From contig SNVD02008158.1 of NCBI GenBank assembly GCA_013180625.2, positions 1 to 64,000 on the forward strand: a stretch of DNA of 64,000 nt. Reading direction: 5' to 3'. The stretch is from Boswellia sacra (lineage: Eukaryota; Streptophyta; Magnoliopsida; Sapindales; Burseraceae). A program made the translations under genes and the position numbers. Under the pieces are notes generated by a model, which worked only from the letters and a program-made list of their open reading frames with translations, was not told where the DNA came from and did no database searches. Below are positions 37,100 through 48,339 of the stretch, piece after piece (positions within the stretch are counted from its first letter, which is position 1; each line of letters begins with the position of its first letter).

Positions 37100-37785
37100 T
37101 ACGGTTGTTTCTCTTCAGACAGACGTGAAAATGGAGTTAGTTACTCTTTGTCTGGTGAGTTTCGCATAATGTATCACATTTCATCATCTTTAATGAAAGC
37201 AGAACTCACTGCAGCACCAAAATATATTCATAGTAGCAAATTTGTGACCAAACTTTTCTTGATTAAAAGGAGAATACCAACCTTACATGTTCAATCCTCA
37301 AAAGCTGACACTATAATTGCGTTGCATCCTCCATAACCAGTAACAATTTAAGTTACACGCAGAGTGCGCTCCGTAAAACTATAGTGATAGGTCATCTGTG
37401 GGGTTTCACATTCATCAAAGAGCCTATAATCCAGAGCCCCAAAAAAAAAGTGAAACTATAATAAGTAATAAATCAAATCCATCACACAAGATGTTATATG
37501 CCTCGTTATAAAATGGGACACTACAAATAAATTTTTAAAATATCATAGTAGGCTATTACATTAAAAGCAGCCAAACTCTTATCACATCTATCCTCTGACC
37601 TAGAAATCAACAGACTCATCTTCTGAGAAAACTAAGCATGTAACAGCCCTGTAATGTGCGTGCCACAGTTATAGCCTATGTCACAATATAACCCAATATT
37701 TGTTTTATAATTTTTTTTAATAAAATGAAATACTCAAGTTAAAGAGCATATTCAAATTTACCTCCCATAGGTAGATATCTCCAAA
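37100..37785. other. CACTA-1 spacer without recognised gene
   Basis: Upstream of the LRRC40-like start codon, so it may include that gene's promoter (TTTGTGTTTACGG leader). The rest toward the GIP1 fragment is AT-rich with no conserved frame. Confidence 0.4.
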
Positions 37786-37790
37786 TTCAC

Positions 37791-38708
37791 CTTTCTATGG
37801 GCCAATTATTTCTTGTGACCGGTTATTGTAATTAGATGGAGGTCGACTAACTGAAGAAGCACTCTGAATTGGTATATATGAGGGTTGGGAAGACTCATTT
37901 AGCTTATTTTTCATGAGACCTTGGGATTTGCTGGGCATCTTTCCTTGCGTAAATGAGCTACCAATCTCAGAAGCTGCTGTCAATCATGAATAAAAGCTCA
38001 TTAAAACTGATAGTATCACTAGAGAAAAAATGTCACACTGATTAAAAATTTAGAGATCCTTACCAGCAGTTAACTTGTTCTCTGCAGGAATATTAGGTTC
38101 AATAGAAGTCCGATGACTTCCCACCTCATGTTTGATTGTACCCACTGCACCAGGGAGCCGAGAATCATTAGAAGGCACCAATACAGGATCCGAAGAAGAG
38201 AAACAGAGGGTTGATGAAGAAAATGAACTTGAGCTTGGAGTAGGTTGTCCATGGGTTGGCCCAAACCCAAACGCATAGTAGGATTCTTCTTTGTAGCAAC
38301 AGGAGAGTGTGAGGTCCCCAGCTTATTAGTGCTAACAGTTGACGGACTCACTTCAGGTTGATTTATGCCAGTTCCTACTGGTAAATCAGAGGCATGCACA
38401 ATACTTGCACTTCCTGAAGCTGCCCTATTAGGACCATTGGCCATGACAGCTACAGAGCTGCAGAATTAATTAGAAATCTAAGTTGTAACGTCGTGTAAAT
38501 TAGATTTTTTTCTTGTAGGTGCATAACACTTAAGAAATTGGAATTGCAAAAGAAAGTTGAAGTGTAGACAGTAAACACCTTGCTGCTGGAGTTGTTTCTT
38601 TAATTTTTGTTTCCTGAGAGATTGGCAAGGATGGACCAATAGCTTTTTCTGCAGCTTGACTGGTTCCATTGTCTCTCTCGGAACCAGAGTTCTTATCACC
38701 ACCAGCAT
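37791..38708 (-). pseudogene. Captured fragment of a GBF-interacting protein 1-like (GIP1) gene
   Basis: GIP1 proteins are plant nuclear cofactors of G-box-binding factors. Three minus-strand exons: 38579-38708 (GDKNSGSERDNGTSQAAEKA), 38064-38459 (MANGPNRAASGSASIV…, then after a frameshift SSSDPVLVPSNDSRLPGAVG and TIKHEVGSHR), 37791-37976 (SEIGSSFTQGKMPSKSQG, SSVSRPPSNYNNRSQ). The composition (Ser/Pro/Asn-rich) and the DPVLVPS and GTIK(R/H)EVG words identify the family. The middle exon is frameshifted near 38240. A piece spanning the last two exons is repeated at 31713-31949. Confidence 0.75.
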
Positions 38709-38719
38709 CTGATATGCAG

Positions 38720-39500
38720 AACACATGAGAAAATTAGATTTGAAATCCAATTTTTTCCAGCAATGCATTAAATTATGTCATTGTAAACTTTAGTTCAGTA
38801 ACCAAACCAATGTTCTTAAATAATCATACATCCTAACTGAGATCGTAGCCTAGAAAATGATGACTGCAAAAAACAATCAACTGAGGATGATCCAAGGGCA
38901 AAGGTAGAGAATATGTTTAAAGTAAAACTAGTTAGTATCTCCTTAATTAGACAAAAAGAAACTTGTTTGGACTGAACCTATAAAACTGATACTTCTTTAC
39001 CTATTACTACATAAGTTGCATGCTTCTACTGAAAGAAATAAATGCAGCGAAATCAACAAAATAACTTAAAGAGAGCAAAATCCAGTCCAACCATAATAAT
39101 TATAAACAGCTTTGGTCATTGTTTACCGTGTGATGTGTAACGAGGTGCGAAATTCGCCCGGCCGCCCCTGCTCCCTCGCCCCTGTGAGCCAGGTCATTAA
39201 CTGCTCATTCTTTCACAACAGTACGAGCATTTCTTCTTCTTCTCGTTCTTCTTCATTATTTATCTTATATTACACAATAAGAGCAATGCTCTCCAAAATG
39301 TCCAAGTCACAAGGTTCACCGTACTCTTCCTTCGCTCAATCAAACTAATTACAGATATTAGCAGTGAGATCGATCACTGGAAAAACACATCATATATACA
39401 CTACTAACATATCATATCAATTCTCTCCAAAAATATCCAAAACTCCCTCTTGTTAGGTCTGCGGTGCTTGCAGATTTCGTTGGCATTCAGCGTCCTTCTA
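38720..39500. other. CACTA-1 spacer without recognised gene
   Basis: No supported exon. The short GC-rich patch at about 39140-39190 (CGAAATTCGCCCGGCCGCCC) stands out in an AT-rich background but has no identified origin. Confidence 0.4.
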
Positions 39501-39521
39501 TGTACAGTTTCATTTATAAGT

Positions 39522-40297
39522 CTAAGCCACAGCAGGGATGCTGGAATTTTGGCGATCCCTATTGAGGCAATCAAATCCTTTTATTCTAAAGGTGGCTGGT
39601 TTAAGCCCAAAATTCATTCTAGCACACCCAGCCGATGGAGATGACAAACCAGATGGCGATGGTACCAACGGTGGCGTAGGACTGAATTTTTCATCTCCGA
39701 ATCGGGCATCCTGAACTAAAGGGTTGGCAACCCTGCTTGGAGGAGACCCACTAAAAAACGGGGGCGAGGATGCTACCTGGGTTGCAGATTGTTCTGTCCC
39801 ATAACCCTCCTGTAACAACAAAAACAGGAATCCATCAATCAAAAGCATCATATTTTACAAACCCCATTTATAAAATAAAAAAAAATCACTTCTAAGAGAA
39901 GCAGGCAAAACCAAAATATTCCTGAAAATTAAGATCCAACTGATACAAATCAAGAGGAATTTGAAGGAAAAAAATCAAATCTCAAAAGATTACCTTCATG
40001 AGAATGATGTCTAGAAGTTCTGTGCCGGCTTTTGAATCAGACATCTCAACTGGATGGCTGTAATCAAACAAAAACACTTAAATTAACACATCTAAAAAGG
40101 CAAAAAGTAATTTTTACAAGTCATTAAAAAAATTAAAAATAAAAATAAAAATTTACCTAAATTGCCATCTCAAAGGCCTGATAGGATTATTACTATTAGC
40201 CAAGACCCCAACACGACGAGGCTTGGGGCAAACAACAGACCCCCTCTGATCAAAGCAGTTGCGCGTCTCCTCACGCACGCCGAAGGCATTCTTTTGA
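39522..40297 (-). pseudogene. Captured conserved plant gene of unknown function, nearly whole
   Basis: Three minus-strand exons with intact splice signals and matching phase: about 40157-40297 (NAFGVREETRNCFDQRGS, then CPKPRRVGVLANSNNPIRPL), 39994-40057 (EMSDSKAGTELLDIILMK), 39522-39810 (TQVASSPPFFSGSPPSRVAN, PLVQDARFGDEK…, ending SSIPAVA and a natural stop). I recall a plant-wide family with the SPPFFSGSPPSRV(A/S)NPL word and no assigned function. Only the first codons seem to be missing, so this is the most complete captured gene. Confidence 0.65.
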
Positions 40298-40544
40298 TGA
40301 TAGAATAACAAATAACTTCTCGTTCACAACAGTAAGAGAAGTTATTTGTCTTCATTTTAAACAAAGATGAACAAAAACGAGAAGAAGAAAGAGAGAAGGA
40401 GGAGAAGAAGCTCTCAAAATGACGACGTGATCAAGAGAGATCAAGAGACGATGCAAAGAGAGAGTACTACAAGAGGCGTTTGAAACTTTCGATTGTGAGA
40501 GACAAATTAGTTAGGGTTCCTTTTATCTTTTCTTTTATAGTTGG

Positions 40545-40706
40545 TAAATACGTGTCAGACTTAAAATTTGTGTCATTACAATTTAACCTGCTTTTTTAAT
40601 AGAATGACATATATGGGTTTGACTGAATGTAAGAGTTTAATTATATGTCATTCTTCTAAGAAGTGACATAAAAATTGTGACATAAAAGCTAAGTTTTCTT
40701 GTAGTG
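40545..40706. repeat. Right subterminal repeats and end of CACTA-1
   Basis: ACGTGTCAGAC, TGTGTCATTA, TATGTCATTCTT and GTGACATAAAA variants are related to the left-end TGTGTC motif. They are followed by the terminal inverted repeat TTTTCTTGTAGTG. Confidence 0.8.
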
Positions 40707-40709
40707 CAA

Positions 40710-41227
40710 CAACTCATGTACGATTTTTAACACTCATACATGAACCAAAGACTCAATGAATCAAAGTAATAAAGACATTCCTTTTGCGTTGAAGGTTTCT
40801 TTTATTAATTCATGGAATGTCGTGACCTAATCTCTCAAGAACACAATCGAGTCTCCAATGCACAAAACTCACTCCCACAACTATTGTCATAACTTGATAT
40901 ATATTGAGAGGTCTGGTCAAAATCTTCCTAAAAATCCTGTAAGTATCTCAATCAAAATCACATTAGGATTAGGATAAAATAAAATAAGAAGTGTTATAGT
41001 TAAACTCCTAAAGGAATTAGGACATAATTAAATATCCTCCTATTTTGATTAGGATACAAGAATTATTATCCTAATCTATAGAGATATTTATTGTGAATCA
41101 AATACTTCCTATAATAATCATCTAGAAACAGTAAAATAGGAATCAAAATACTTTTCTATTTTTATCACAAGTTAAACGAAAACTCAACATGTGCATGGCA
41201 CATACAAGTATCACGTTAACACCAACA
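40710..41227 (-). repeat. 3' LTR of the Sire-like element, second segment
   Basis: This continues the LTR begun at 26371-26745 after the CACTA insertion and its duplicated caa. It aligns with about 57406-57923. The two segments total 893 bp against 900 bp for the intact LTR. Confidence 0.93.
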
Positions 41228-41811
41228 ATCTCCCCCTTTTTGGCAACTTGTGATGAAAACACTGAACTGTTTCTAAAAACAACACATGATAAGTTAGATA
41301 TCACTAGAAGTTATCATGAAATATAAAACAGACAAAAATTACGTGCAAAGAAATAATTAGTATGCTGTTGGCAGTTGCATAACAAAACACTGTCACGAGA
41401 GATATAACCAGTCAATGCACTTACTAATTAGAAATTTGACAACCACTAATACTCATCTATAGAACAAATGAAGAACATTTAACAAACACTACTGCAATCA
41501 AACTCATCTATAGAACAAAGAAAACATTCCTCAAACTAACTGTGCAGATTAAGAACACTTAACACAATTCATCAATCTGTTCAAATGCATACATAACACA
41601 AAAGAAACATAGTTCTTTCTCCCCTTCACTTTTTACTTATGCTTCTGAGAAACAAGTAACCAAAATTAGTAAGCAGAGAGAAACATGATTAAACAGAAAA
41701 CAGAAATAGCAGCAAAATAGTTCGACAATCAAAAATAGTAAAATAAAATCATAAAATCCAGCCAATTCAGCCCCTTATCTCCCCCTTGATTTCAGCACAA
41801 GTGGCCAAAAT
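41228..41811 (-). other. Sire-like element 3' leader with polypurine tract
   Basis: On the minus strand AAAAAGGGGGAGAT directly precedes the LTR start TGTTGGTG. This purine tract (plus coordinates 41228-41241) is characteristic of the Sire/Maximus lineage. The rest lies between the stop of the extra ORF (41812-41814) and the LTR and is non-coding. Confidence 0.85.
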
Positions 41812-41923
41812 CTACCTAAGCCTTGGAGACTTTCTAACTGGCGGAGAGGTGGAGCTACCAGGGCGTTTGATGGATTTGCGAGCCATAGTTTTAAACCGAT
41901 GCCTAGGAGTGGAGGTAGGATGA
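41812..41923 (-). pseudogene. C-terminal end of the Sire-like extra ORF
   Basis: The minus strand reads RHRFKTMARKSIKRPGSSTS, then PPVRKSPRLR and a stop, a strongly basic tail. It is the continuation of the extra ORF at 50096-51960, cut apart by the insertion of element C at 41924. Confidence 0.7.
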
Positions 41924-43048
41924 TGATGAACACTTAAATATGTATGCTTAATAAGAGCTTAATTCATCAAATTGCATTAATAATGTCATTAAATTCCTCA
42001 ACTTATGCATATTTGTAGTCTTTGCATATTTGGAATTAACTTTCTCTTAATTTTGGTTTTGATGTAGTTTTGGTAAAATGGACATAACTTTCTATTTATA
42101 GATTAGAATGGTGCAAATCTTGATGTTTTGGAAAGCTGATTCAATTATCTACAAGATTGTATTTCACAAGAATCATCCAATTCGGGCTCTTAGTGGACCA
42201 AAATTAGATTTTAAGTGAATCTATCTATAGTTTCGCCCTAGCCTGACTATGCCCCAGTATTTTGACCATATCTCTCAAAATACATATCCAAATCATATGA
42301 ATCAAGATGTTCTAGAAATCTGAGAGAAATATCTATGACTTTCATGAAGACATGTAATTAAAATGCTCAATAATTCAATGTCAAAATCGGTGGTCAATGT
42401 GGTGCACCTAATGATCCCAATTGCCAAAGTTTGTTCACCTAATATTTGACAAATTTCCTTTGTAATTTGACAAGAATAATCATAATCTTGTGTTGTTTAT
42501 ATGATTTATATTTATTTCTCTAATCAATCTTGACACCATTTGTAAAGTGGAGGTCTTGATCCATTGTCGACAATCCTTGGCACATCAAATGCTTGGATCC
42601 TTTCTAGATGTCGTATGGTTCTTCCTTACCGACACGAATCTAGTTAGGAACCTTGATTTGTTGTTAACATATGGAGATTGGCACATTGGATGCTTAAACA
42701 CATTTACAAGAAGTGGTATCAATATTGGTAATGAAGTAAATATAATTCATATAACTAAAACGTGTTGTTATCCTTATTCGAAATATCAAGGGCGGATCCC
42801 CTAACCTTAGCTTTCATTATTATTGTGTTGATTTCTCTTGTATGATTCTCATTTATTGTTTACAAACTTGTTCTTACCTATATTTGTTGATATTATCTTG
42901 TCATCTCTTTGAATCATCCATATCATATTTGCTTACTTTATAGTTTGTAGCGCTAAAATTTCCTTCCTCATGGATCGACCCCGGTCTCACTGGGTTTATT
43001 ACTTCGACACTCCTATACTTGGGAGACAATCCTTTTTCGGATGTGTCA
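41924..43048 (+). repeat. 5' LTR of element C, with promoter deletion
   Basis: The 1125-bp LTR runs TGATGAACAC to ATGTGTCA. Compared with the 3' LTR it lacks about 238 bp (3' LTR positions 49283-49520). The junction is at about 42474/42475 (GACAAG joined to AATAATCATA). The missing part includes the putative TATA box and the probable transcription start, so this copy should not be able to start its own full-length transcript. Confidence 0.88.
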
Positions 43049-43054
43049 AGTTTT

Positions 43055-43072
43055 TGGTGCCATTGCCGGGGA
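43055..43072 (+). other. Primer binding site of element C (tRNA-Asp)
   Basis: TGGTGCCATTGCCGGGGA lies six bases after the LTR end. It matches the complement of the plant tRNA-Asp 3' end (TGGCGCCGTTGCCGGGGA) at 16 of 18 positions. tRNA-Asp priming is usual for Athila-like gypsy elements. Confidence 0.88.
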
Positions 43073-43243
43073 AGGTAAAATTTGGCGTACAAAATTGTAA
43101 GTATTTCCTTTTCTCATTTTTTTCATTTTTCTTGCATGTGTTCATCTTTTCTCTCCTTTTGCATTAGTTGGTAGAATTGTTAGGAGTCACTCATCTTCTT
43201 TAAAAAAAAAAAAACCCATGCTCATATCCAACTAAGAACATTA

Positions 43244-44920
43244 ATGGGCTCCATAAATCTTAGAAAAACTTGTGCACAATCATGCATAGTCTTCCCTCAT
43301 GATGCAATACATTTCAACCATGAACCAAATTTCATTCAATTTTTACCCCAATTTCATGGCCTAGATGTTGAAAACCCATTTTTGCACTTGAGAGAATTTG
43401 AAGAGTTTTGCAATACATATAGTGACCTAAATTGTAGCATAAACATCTTTAGATTAAAGCTTTTTTCTTTTTCTTTAAAAGATAAAGCTAAAACATGGCT
43501 ACAAAATCTTAGGTCAGGATCCATTAGCTCATGGGATGAAATGCAACAACAATTTTTTAAAAAAAATTTTCCTCCTTATAGAACAGATTCTCTCAAAAGG
43601 CAAATCATCAATTTCAATCAAAAACAAGGAGAGACCTTTTACCAATGTTGGGATAGGTATAAAGCATTGCTTAATACTTGTCCTCACCATGGTTTAGAAA
43701 CATGGAGACTAGTTTTAGTTTTCTATGAAGGTCTTACACATCAAGCTAGGCAAATGGTAGAATTAATGTGTAATGGACAATTTGAAAATAAAGACCTTGA
43801 TGAAGCCATGGATTTCCTAGACTTACTAGCAAAAAATGCCCAAAATTGGAACAATGTTGGCACCTATGAGGTACCAAGAACATCTAGTAGAGGCATATAT
43901 AACTTTAGGGAGAATCATGATCTGCATGCTAAATTTACATCCCTAGCTAGAAAAGTCGAGGACTTAGAAATGTGGTCTATTCAAGAAATTATCTGTCACA
44001 CCTGTAATTCTAGTGATCATCCAATGGATGATTGTCCAAAGGTGCCTACCTTTAGAAAAAGTCTCCATGAGCAAATCAATGTTTTAAACACTTTTCAAAG
44101 GTCAAATCCTAATCCTTACTCACAAAATTTTGGATGAAAAAATCACTTGAATTTTGATTGGAGGAATGATAATCATGCACAATCTTACCAACCTCCCTTT
44201 CAGTCATATCAAAATTTTAAAAAATCTCATGATCATACATCTTATGAGGATCTTGGAGAAATATTGGATTCATTCATTGCAAAGCAAGAGGCTTTTAATA
44301 GTCAAATTGCTCAGACTATGGCAAATTTGAATGATGCTCCTGACAAACTTGCATTTGCACTTAGTACTCATGAGAAAGGTGAGTTTCCATCTCAACTAGA
44401 GCCAAACTCCATCAATCCACATATGAGTAATCCAAGTGGCCAACATCTAGACGAAGATTCGGTCAGTACTCTTCATGATGGTAAAGTTGATAAAGAACAT
44501 ATTCTTAACCCTTATGAGAAAGATGATGAATCAATCTCAAAGGGTAAGGAAGAGGTTAGTAAACCTACAACTAACAAGGAAGAGATCGAATCCTCACTTA
44601 TACCCTCATGTCATCATGCAAAGGAACTTAACCAAAATTTTAACATTAATGAATTTTTTAAGCATGATGAAAATGAGGAAGCTAATAAGACTAAAATTAA
44701 TGTGGAAAACTACATCCAAAATGAGAATTTTTCAAGTCCTTCAGAAATCTGGTTAACTAGTTCATTTGAACCAAGTATGCAACTAGTGCCCATTGCTTCT
44801 AAAGAAATTTCATTGCTTGATTTTGTACAGGTGAAGGAAATTAAGAGTTGGGAGCCATTTTTGAAAAAAGGCAGGAAAAAACATCCACACTCAAGAATGC
44901 GTGCCTCAAGGACAAACTAA
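43244..44920 (+). pseudogene. Gag polyprotein of element C, one in-frame stop
   Basis: Gag forms the particle that packages retrotransposon RNA. Residues about 30-200 are a Retrotrans_gag domain (GLDVENPFLHLREFEEFCNT, KDKAKTWLQNLRSGSISSW, GETFYQCWDRYKALLNTCPH, HGLETWRLVLVFYEGL). A CCHC zinc knuckle CHTCNSSDHPMDDC follows at about residue 250. A TGA at 44135-44137 divides the frame. The same frame resumes and stays open to 44920 with an acidic, Asn/Glu/Lys-rich tail and a basic end (KKGRKKHPHSRMR). A single stop implies a fairly young copy or readthrough. Confidence 0.85.
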
Positions 44921-45250
44921 CTCAATCAGTGGTAATCTCTTCCATTTTCGCAAGTAAAGGAAAAAGAAAGGTACCACCTCAATGGCATATTTTTTACCGT
45001 GGTAAATTACTTTCAAGGAGATTCCCCTTTTTGCCTTTCTTTATCATGATCGATCAAATTTTATCTATTTGTGTCATATTTTCATTTTTATGGATTTTTG
45101 CTATCAGTTCTAGTTTGTTTTTATTTTATTTTATGTGCTACTATTGTGTGTTTTTGTTTTCCAGTCAAGTGGCGGATACAGTACTTCGTGACTTTTAAAG
45201 TCGGTTTTTCAGTTTCCTAAAAATTGTTGCTCACCTTGCATCCATTTTCT
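44921..45250 (+). other. Gag to second-ORF spacer in element C
   Basis: The overlapping +1 frame (44848-45198) encodes a short basic start (KRKVPPQWHIFYRGKLLSRR) followed by a hydrophobic stretch rich in Phe, Leu and Ile that would span a membrane once or twice. It may be translated noise or a remnant of another small ORF. Confidence 0.4.
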
Positions 45251-45928
45251 TTTCTTCTCTCTCATTTTCTTCATATGGATACCATTCTCTCAAAATTGCA
45301 CAAACATTTTCCCTCTCTTCCTCAAAATGATTTGCTTAAAATTTACAAAGCTCGCGCAGAAAGACTAAGGATGTTGATGTGTAAGGGTATGCATGTTGAA
45401 GTAAGATGGTTAATTGAAGCCAAGGTTCGATTTTCTTATGAATTTTCAGATAATCTTGTTTCTCACATGCCAGCTATGGGAAAAAGCTCTTACGCCAAAA
45501 AGCGAAGAGCGTAAAGGTTACAAGTTTGTCCCAAATGTGTAAGATGGACTTGTAACCAGCGTTGCCGCTCCTTGGGATATTTGTCTAATAATCGAGAGGA
45601 TAAACTATAGTTCATCAAGAATGGACTGAGTAAGGAGTCTTTGGATGATATCCGAAAGACTCTTGAGACGCATTCTTGTGGACTTGTGCAGCGTGAAATT
45701 TTTAAACCGTGGACACAATTCCGAGATGAGCAGGAACGCTATAGTCTTGGGAATCTGACTCAAAACGATCCTGTTTACCAGTTTATAAGAAAACTGGATG
45801 GGAAACATATTCCCAACTCATAAAAGGTGTTTAAGCTGTTTCTGGACGTAAAACCAGAGGAAGATGTGAGCCACAGTCACAACTACCTGTACATATGCAT
45901 GCGTGCCATCATTTTTGAATTTTAATAC
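45251..45928 (+). pseudogene. Eroded second ORF of element C, unrecognised
   Basis: One reading frame stays coherent for about 225 codons with three stops before its end (near 45512, 45609 and 45821). It starts MDTILSKLHKHFPSLPQNDL and has IYKARAERLRMLMCKGM. A Cys cluster CPKCVRWTCNQRC looks like a zinc-binding site. Then come SLDDIRKTLETHSCGLVQRE, RDEQERYSLGNLTQNDPVYQ and KPEEDVSHSHNYLYICMRAI. It is not a pol domain. It may be a second captured host gene or an ORF proper to this retrotransposon family. Element D would carry it left of the window edge. Confidence 0.5.
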
Positions 45929-46141
45929 CTTATAGCTGTCATTTTTGAATTTATATCTTTTGTTTGACTTATAGTGTCTTATTTCATCATCTTTTTTTGA
46001 ATTTTTATGCATAATTGTCAAATTTTTCAACAAGCAACCGAGCTATGTATTTGGATGTCATCATTAGCATACCTTTTTGCACTCCATAAATACCGTATCT
46101 CTTGTTCTCTTCTTTACACATAGTTGGAGAGTTGCATAGAC

Positions 46142-46793
46142 ATGGAGGGAACTTCAAAACGTCGAATCCAAAGGATATGTGTATTCTGTGGATCTCGACC
46201 GGGTAAAAGTAAGGAGTTTGTAGAAGCTGCAAATTATCTTGGTAGGTTATTGGCTGAAAGAAAGATTCATGTGGTTTATGGAGGAGGTAGCCTCGGGTTA
46301 ATGGGCTGTGTGTCAACAGCTGCACATGTAAGAGGTAGTCAAGTTTTAGGAGTTATTCCTAAAGCTTTGGCTATAGAAAGCATTGTTGGAAAAACGGTTG
46401 GGCATGAGTTACAAGTCTCCTCTATGCATGAACGCATGGCACATATGCTCATCAATTCAGATGCCTTTATTGCTCTACCAGGTGGCTTTGGTACTCTTGA
46501 AGAAATTTTTCAAATTGTCTCTTGGGCCCAACTGAATCTCCATAAAAAAACCCATAGGTTTGTTGAATGTCAAAAATTTCTTTGATCCTTTAATAAGTTT
46601 TGTTGATGCAGCTATGGAACAAAATTTTATCCCTCATTCGGGGAGACAGTTCCTTGTTTCTGCCACTTCTGCTGGTGAGTTACTTGACAATTTACAAGCA
46701 GTTGAGTATAAACCTGACCCAGCTAGTACTCAAATTAATTGGTCAGGAGGGCAAAACGAAAAGTGCAAACTAGATCTGAAACTCCGTTTGTAA
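46142..46793 (+). pseudogene. Frameshifted LOG-type retro-copy in element C
   Basis: Same intronless coding sequence as 203-865, with YGGGSLGLMG, SMHERMAH and PGGFGTLEE all intact. An extra A in the run at about 46543-46549 shifts the frame after residue 140 or so (counted from the 46142 start), so the C-terminal third (LLNVKNFFDPLISF…) is read only from the next frame, at 46560-46793. It lacks the 12-bp duplication of the left copy, so that duplication is specific to element D. The upstream leader is conserved between the copies for at least 190 bp. Confidence 0.9.
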
Positions 46794-47221
46794 TTTTTTC
46801 TTGTCTTTTATTTTATTTTATTTTTAGCATTTTATTTTATAAGTCTTTCAGGTCATCTCTTTTGAATAACAGAAGCTTCAGGTAATGTCTCCTATACTTT
46901 ATCTCTCTATATTTAAACATTGAGGACAATGGTTCATTTGGTTGGGGGGAAAGGATAGTAGACATAAGTGTGTCTTGAATTTTCTTTTTCTTAAAAAAAA
47001 AAAAGCGGGTTAGTAATTAGATTCAAAGTGCGGTGTAAGGAGTTCAAATCCTCTTGAGACGCATTCTAGGTCAGGAATGACAGAGTAGAAAGGGTCAGTT
47101 TGAACTCTTGAAACACATTCTAACCAATTTTTCATTTTGTTTTGATTTTGCATTTTTTACGAGTCATTTTAGTTAACTTGATATTATTTAGTTTTGATTT
47201 TTGAATTTTATAACAAGGAGG

Positions 47222-47734
47222 TAGGGGTGGGAATTTTTGACACGACCCGCGAACACGACATGAACACGACACGAACACGCTAGACGATTAATAAATGGGT
47301 CGGGTTAGTGTTGAAGGTATTCAACACGCCAACCCGTTTAATGACACGAATAGTTAAATATATTTTGTATATCCTTAATATGTAAATTCATTCAATGATA
47401 TAAATTATTACCTACTTACAATATATATATTATAAAACTGAAATTTTTATACTATAAAATAAATTAATTTGTAAAATAATAAATTATGATGATTTTAATA
47501 ATATTTTATACTAACAATGGTTTATATTTTAAAAATAATTTTAATTGATTTAAATATAGAGAATATAATATATTATGTATAATTAAGTTAAACAATTAGG
47601 TAAATTATGCGAATTAAATATGACACGATTACGACACGTGGATAACACGTTTAATAATCGGGTGGGTTTGGGTTTCATATTTTGACACGAATAATTAAAT
47701 GGGTCGACACGACACGACACGAATCCCACCCTTA
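47222..47734. mobile_element. hAT-type MITE
   Basis: 513 bp with terminal inverted repeats TAGGGGTGGGAATT / TAAGGGTGGGATTC and a perfect 8-bp target duplication caaggagg (47214-47221, 47735-47742), as for the hAT superfamily. The subterminal parts are rich in ACACGACACGA. It is absent at the matching place of element D (about 1275), which gives a natural empty site. No coding capacity. Confidence 0.93.
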
Positions 47735-48339
47735 CAAGGAGGTCTTATTCATTTCACTTTGAATTATTCAAATCTATAAACTCTCATAACCTTATCATTT
47801 AATAAACTGTGTGCTTATGTACTCGTTAAGCAAGTATTCATGAACCTTTCTTCACATACACACATACCTTGATGCATGATTGTGGATGGGAAATGAAATA
47901 TTGCAATATTTGAGTTCTTTTGTTTTGTTTAGGATAACAATAAAAGGAAAGGGAAAGTAAAAAAAAAAAAACAAAAAAAAGCAAAAAAAAGTGAAAAAAA
48001 AGAAGAGAAGAAGAGAAAGCAATTGTGGATAAGTTTGGTCTCGTAGCCTCCTTAATTCGAGCAATTAAGCCCGAGGGGTTCCTCAACACTTAATACCCTA
48101 AGACCAACTGGTTTGGGAGCTATTGACCCAAAGCTTGCTACATGGATTAAGGAGAAAGCTGAATGGGATTGGACATTGCACTACCCACAAGTTTCTAAGC
48201 AAAAATAAAGCATCGGCAACCCGAGTCGTTAAGCTCGAAGGGGTGTCTTAACACCTAATGCCCTAAGGCCAACTGGTTTGGGAGTCATTAATCTAAGGCT
48301 CGCTACATGGGTTAAAGATGCATTCTTTCAAAATAAAAA

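Larger units (their letters stand above)
26746..40706. mobile_element. Large Pack-CACTA transposon with fragments of at least eight host genes (CACTA-1)
   Basis: It starts CACTACAACAAAAAAGGG and ends TTTTCTTGTAGTG, with the 3-bp duplication caa (26743-26745, 40707-40709). The empty site is visible in the other LTR at about 57402, where CTCAATCAACAACTCATG is uninterrupted. Subterminal repeats at both ends are based on TGTGTCGG/CCGACACA. No transposase is recognisable. Across 14 kb it holds intron-containing fragments of RPN5, an unknown gene, a RETICULATA-related gene, GIP1 (two segments), SEX4, a WD40 gene, an LRRC40-like gene and a conserved plant gene of unknown function. Most lie on the minus strand; SEX4 is on the plus strand. 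Confidence 0.93.
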
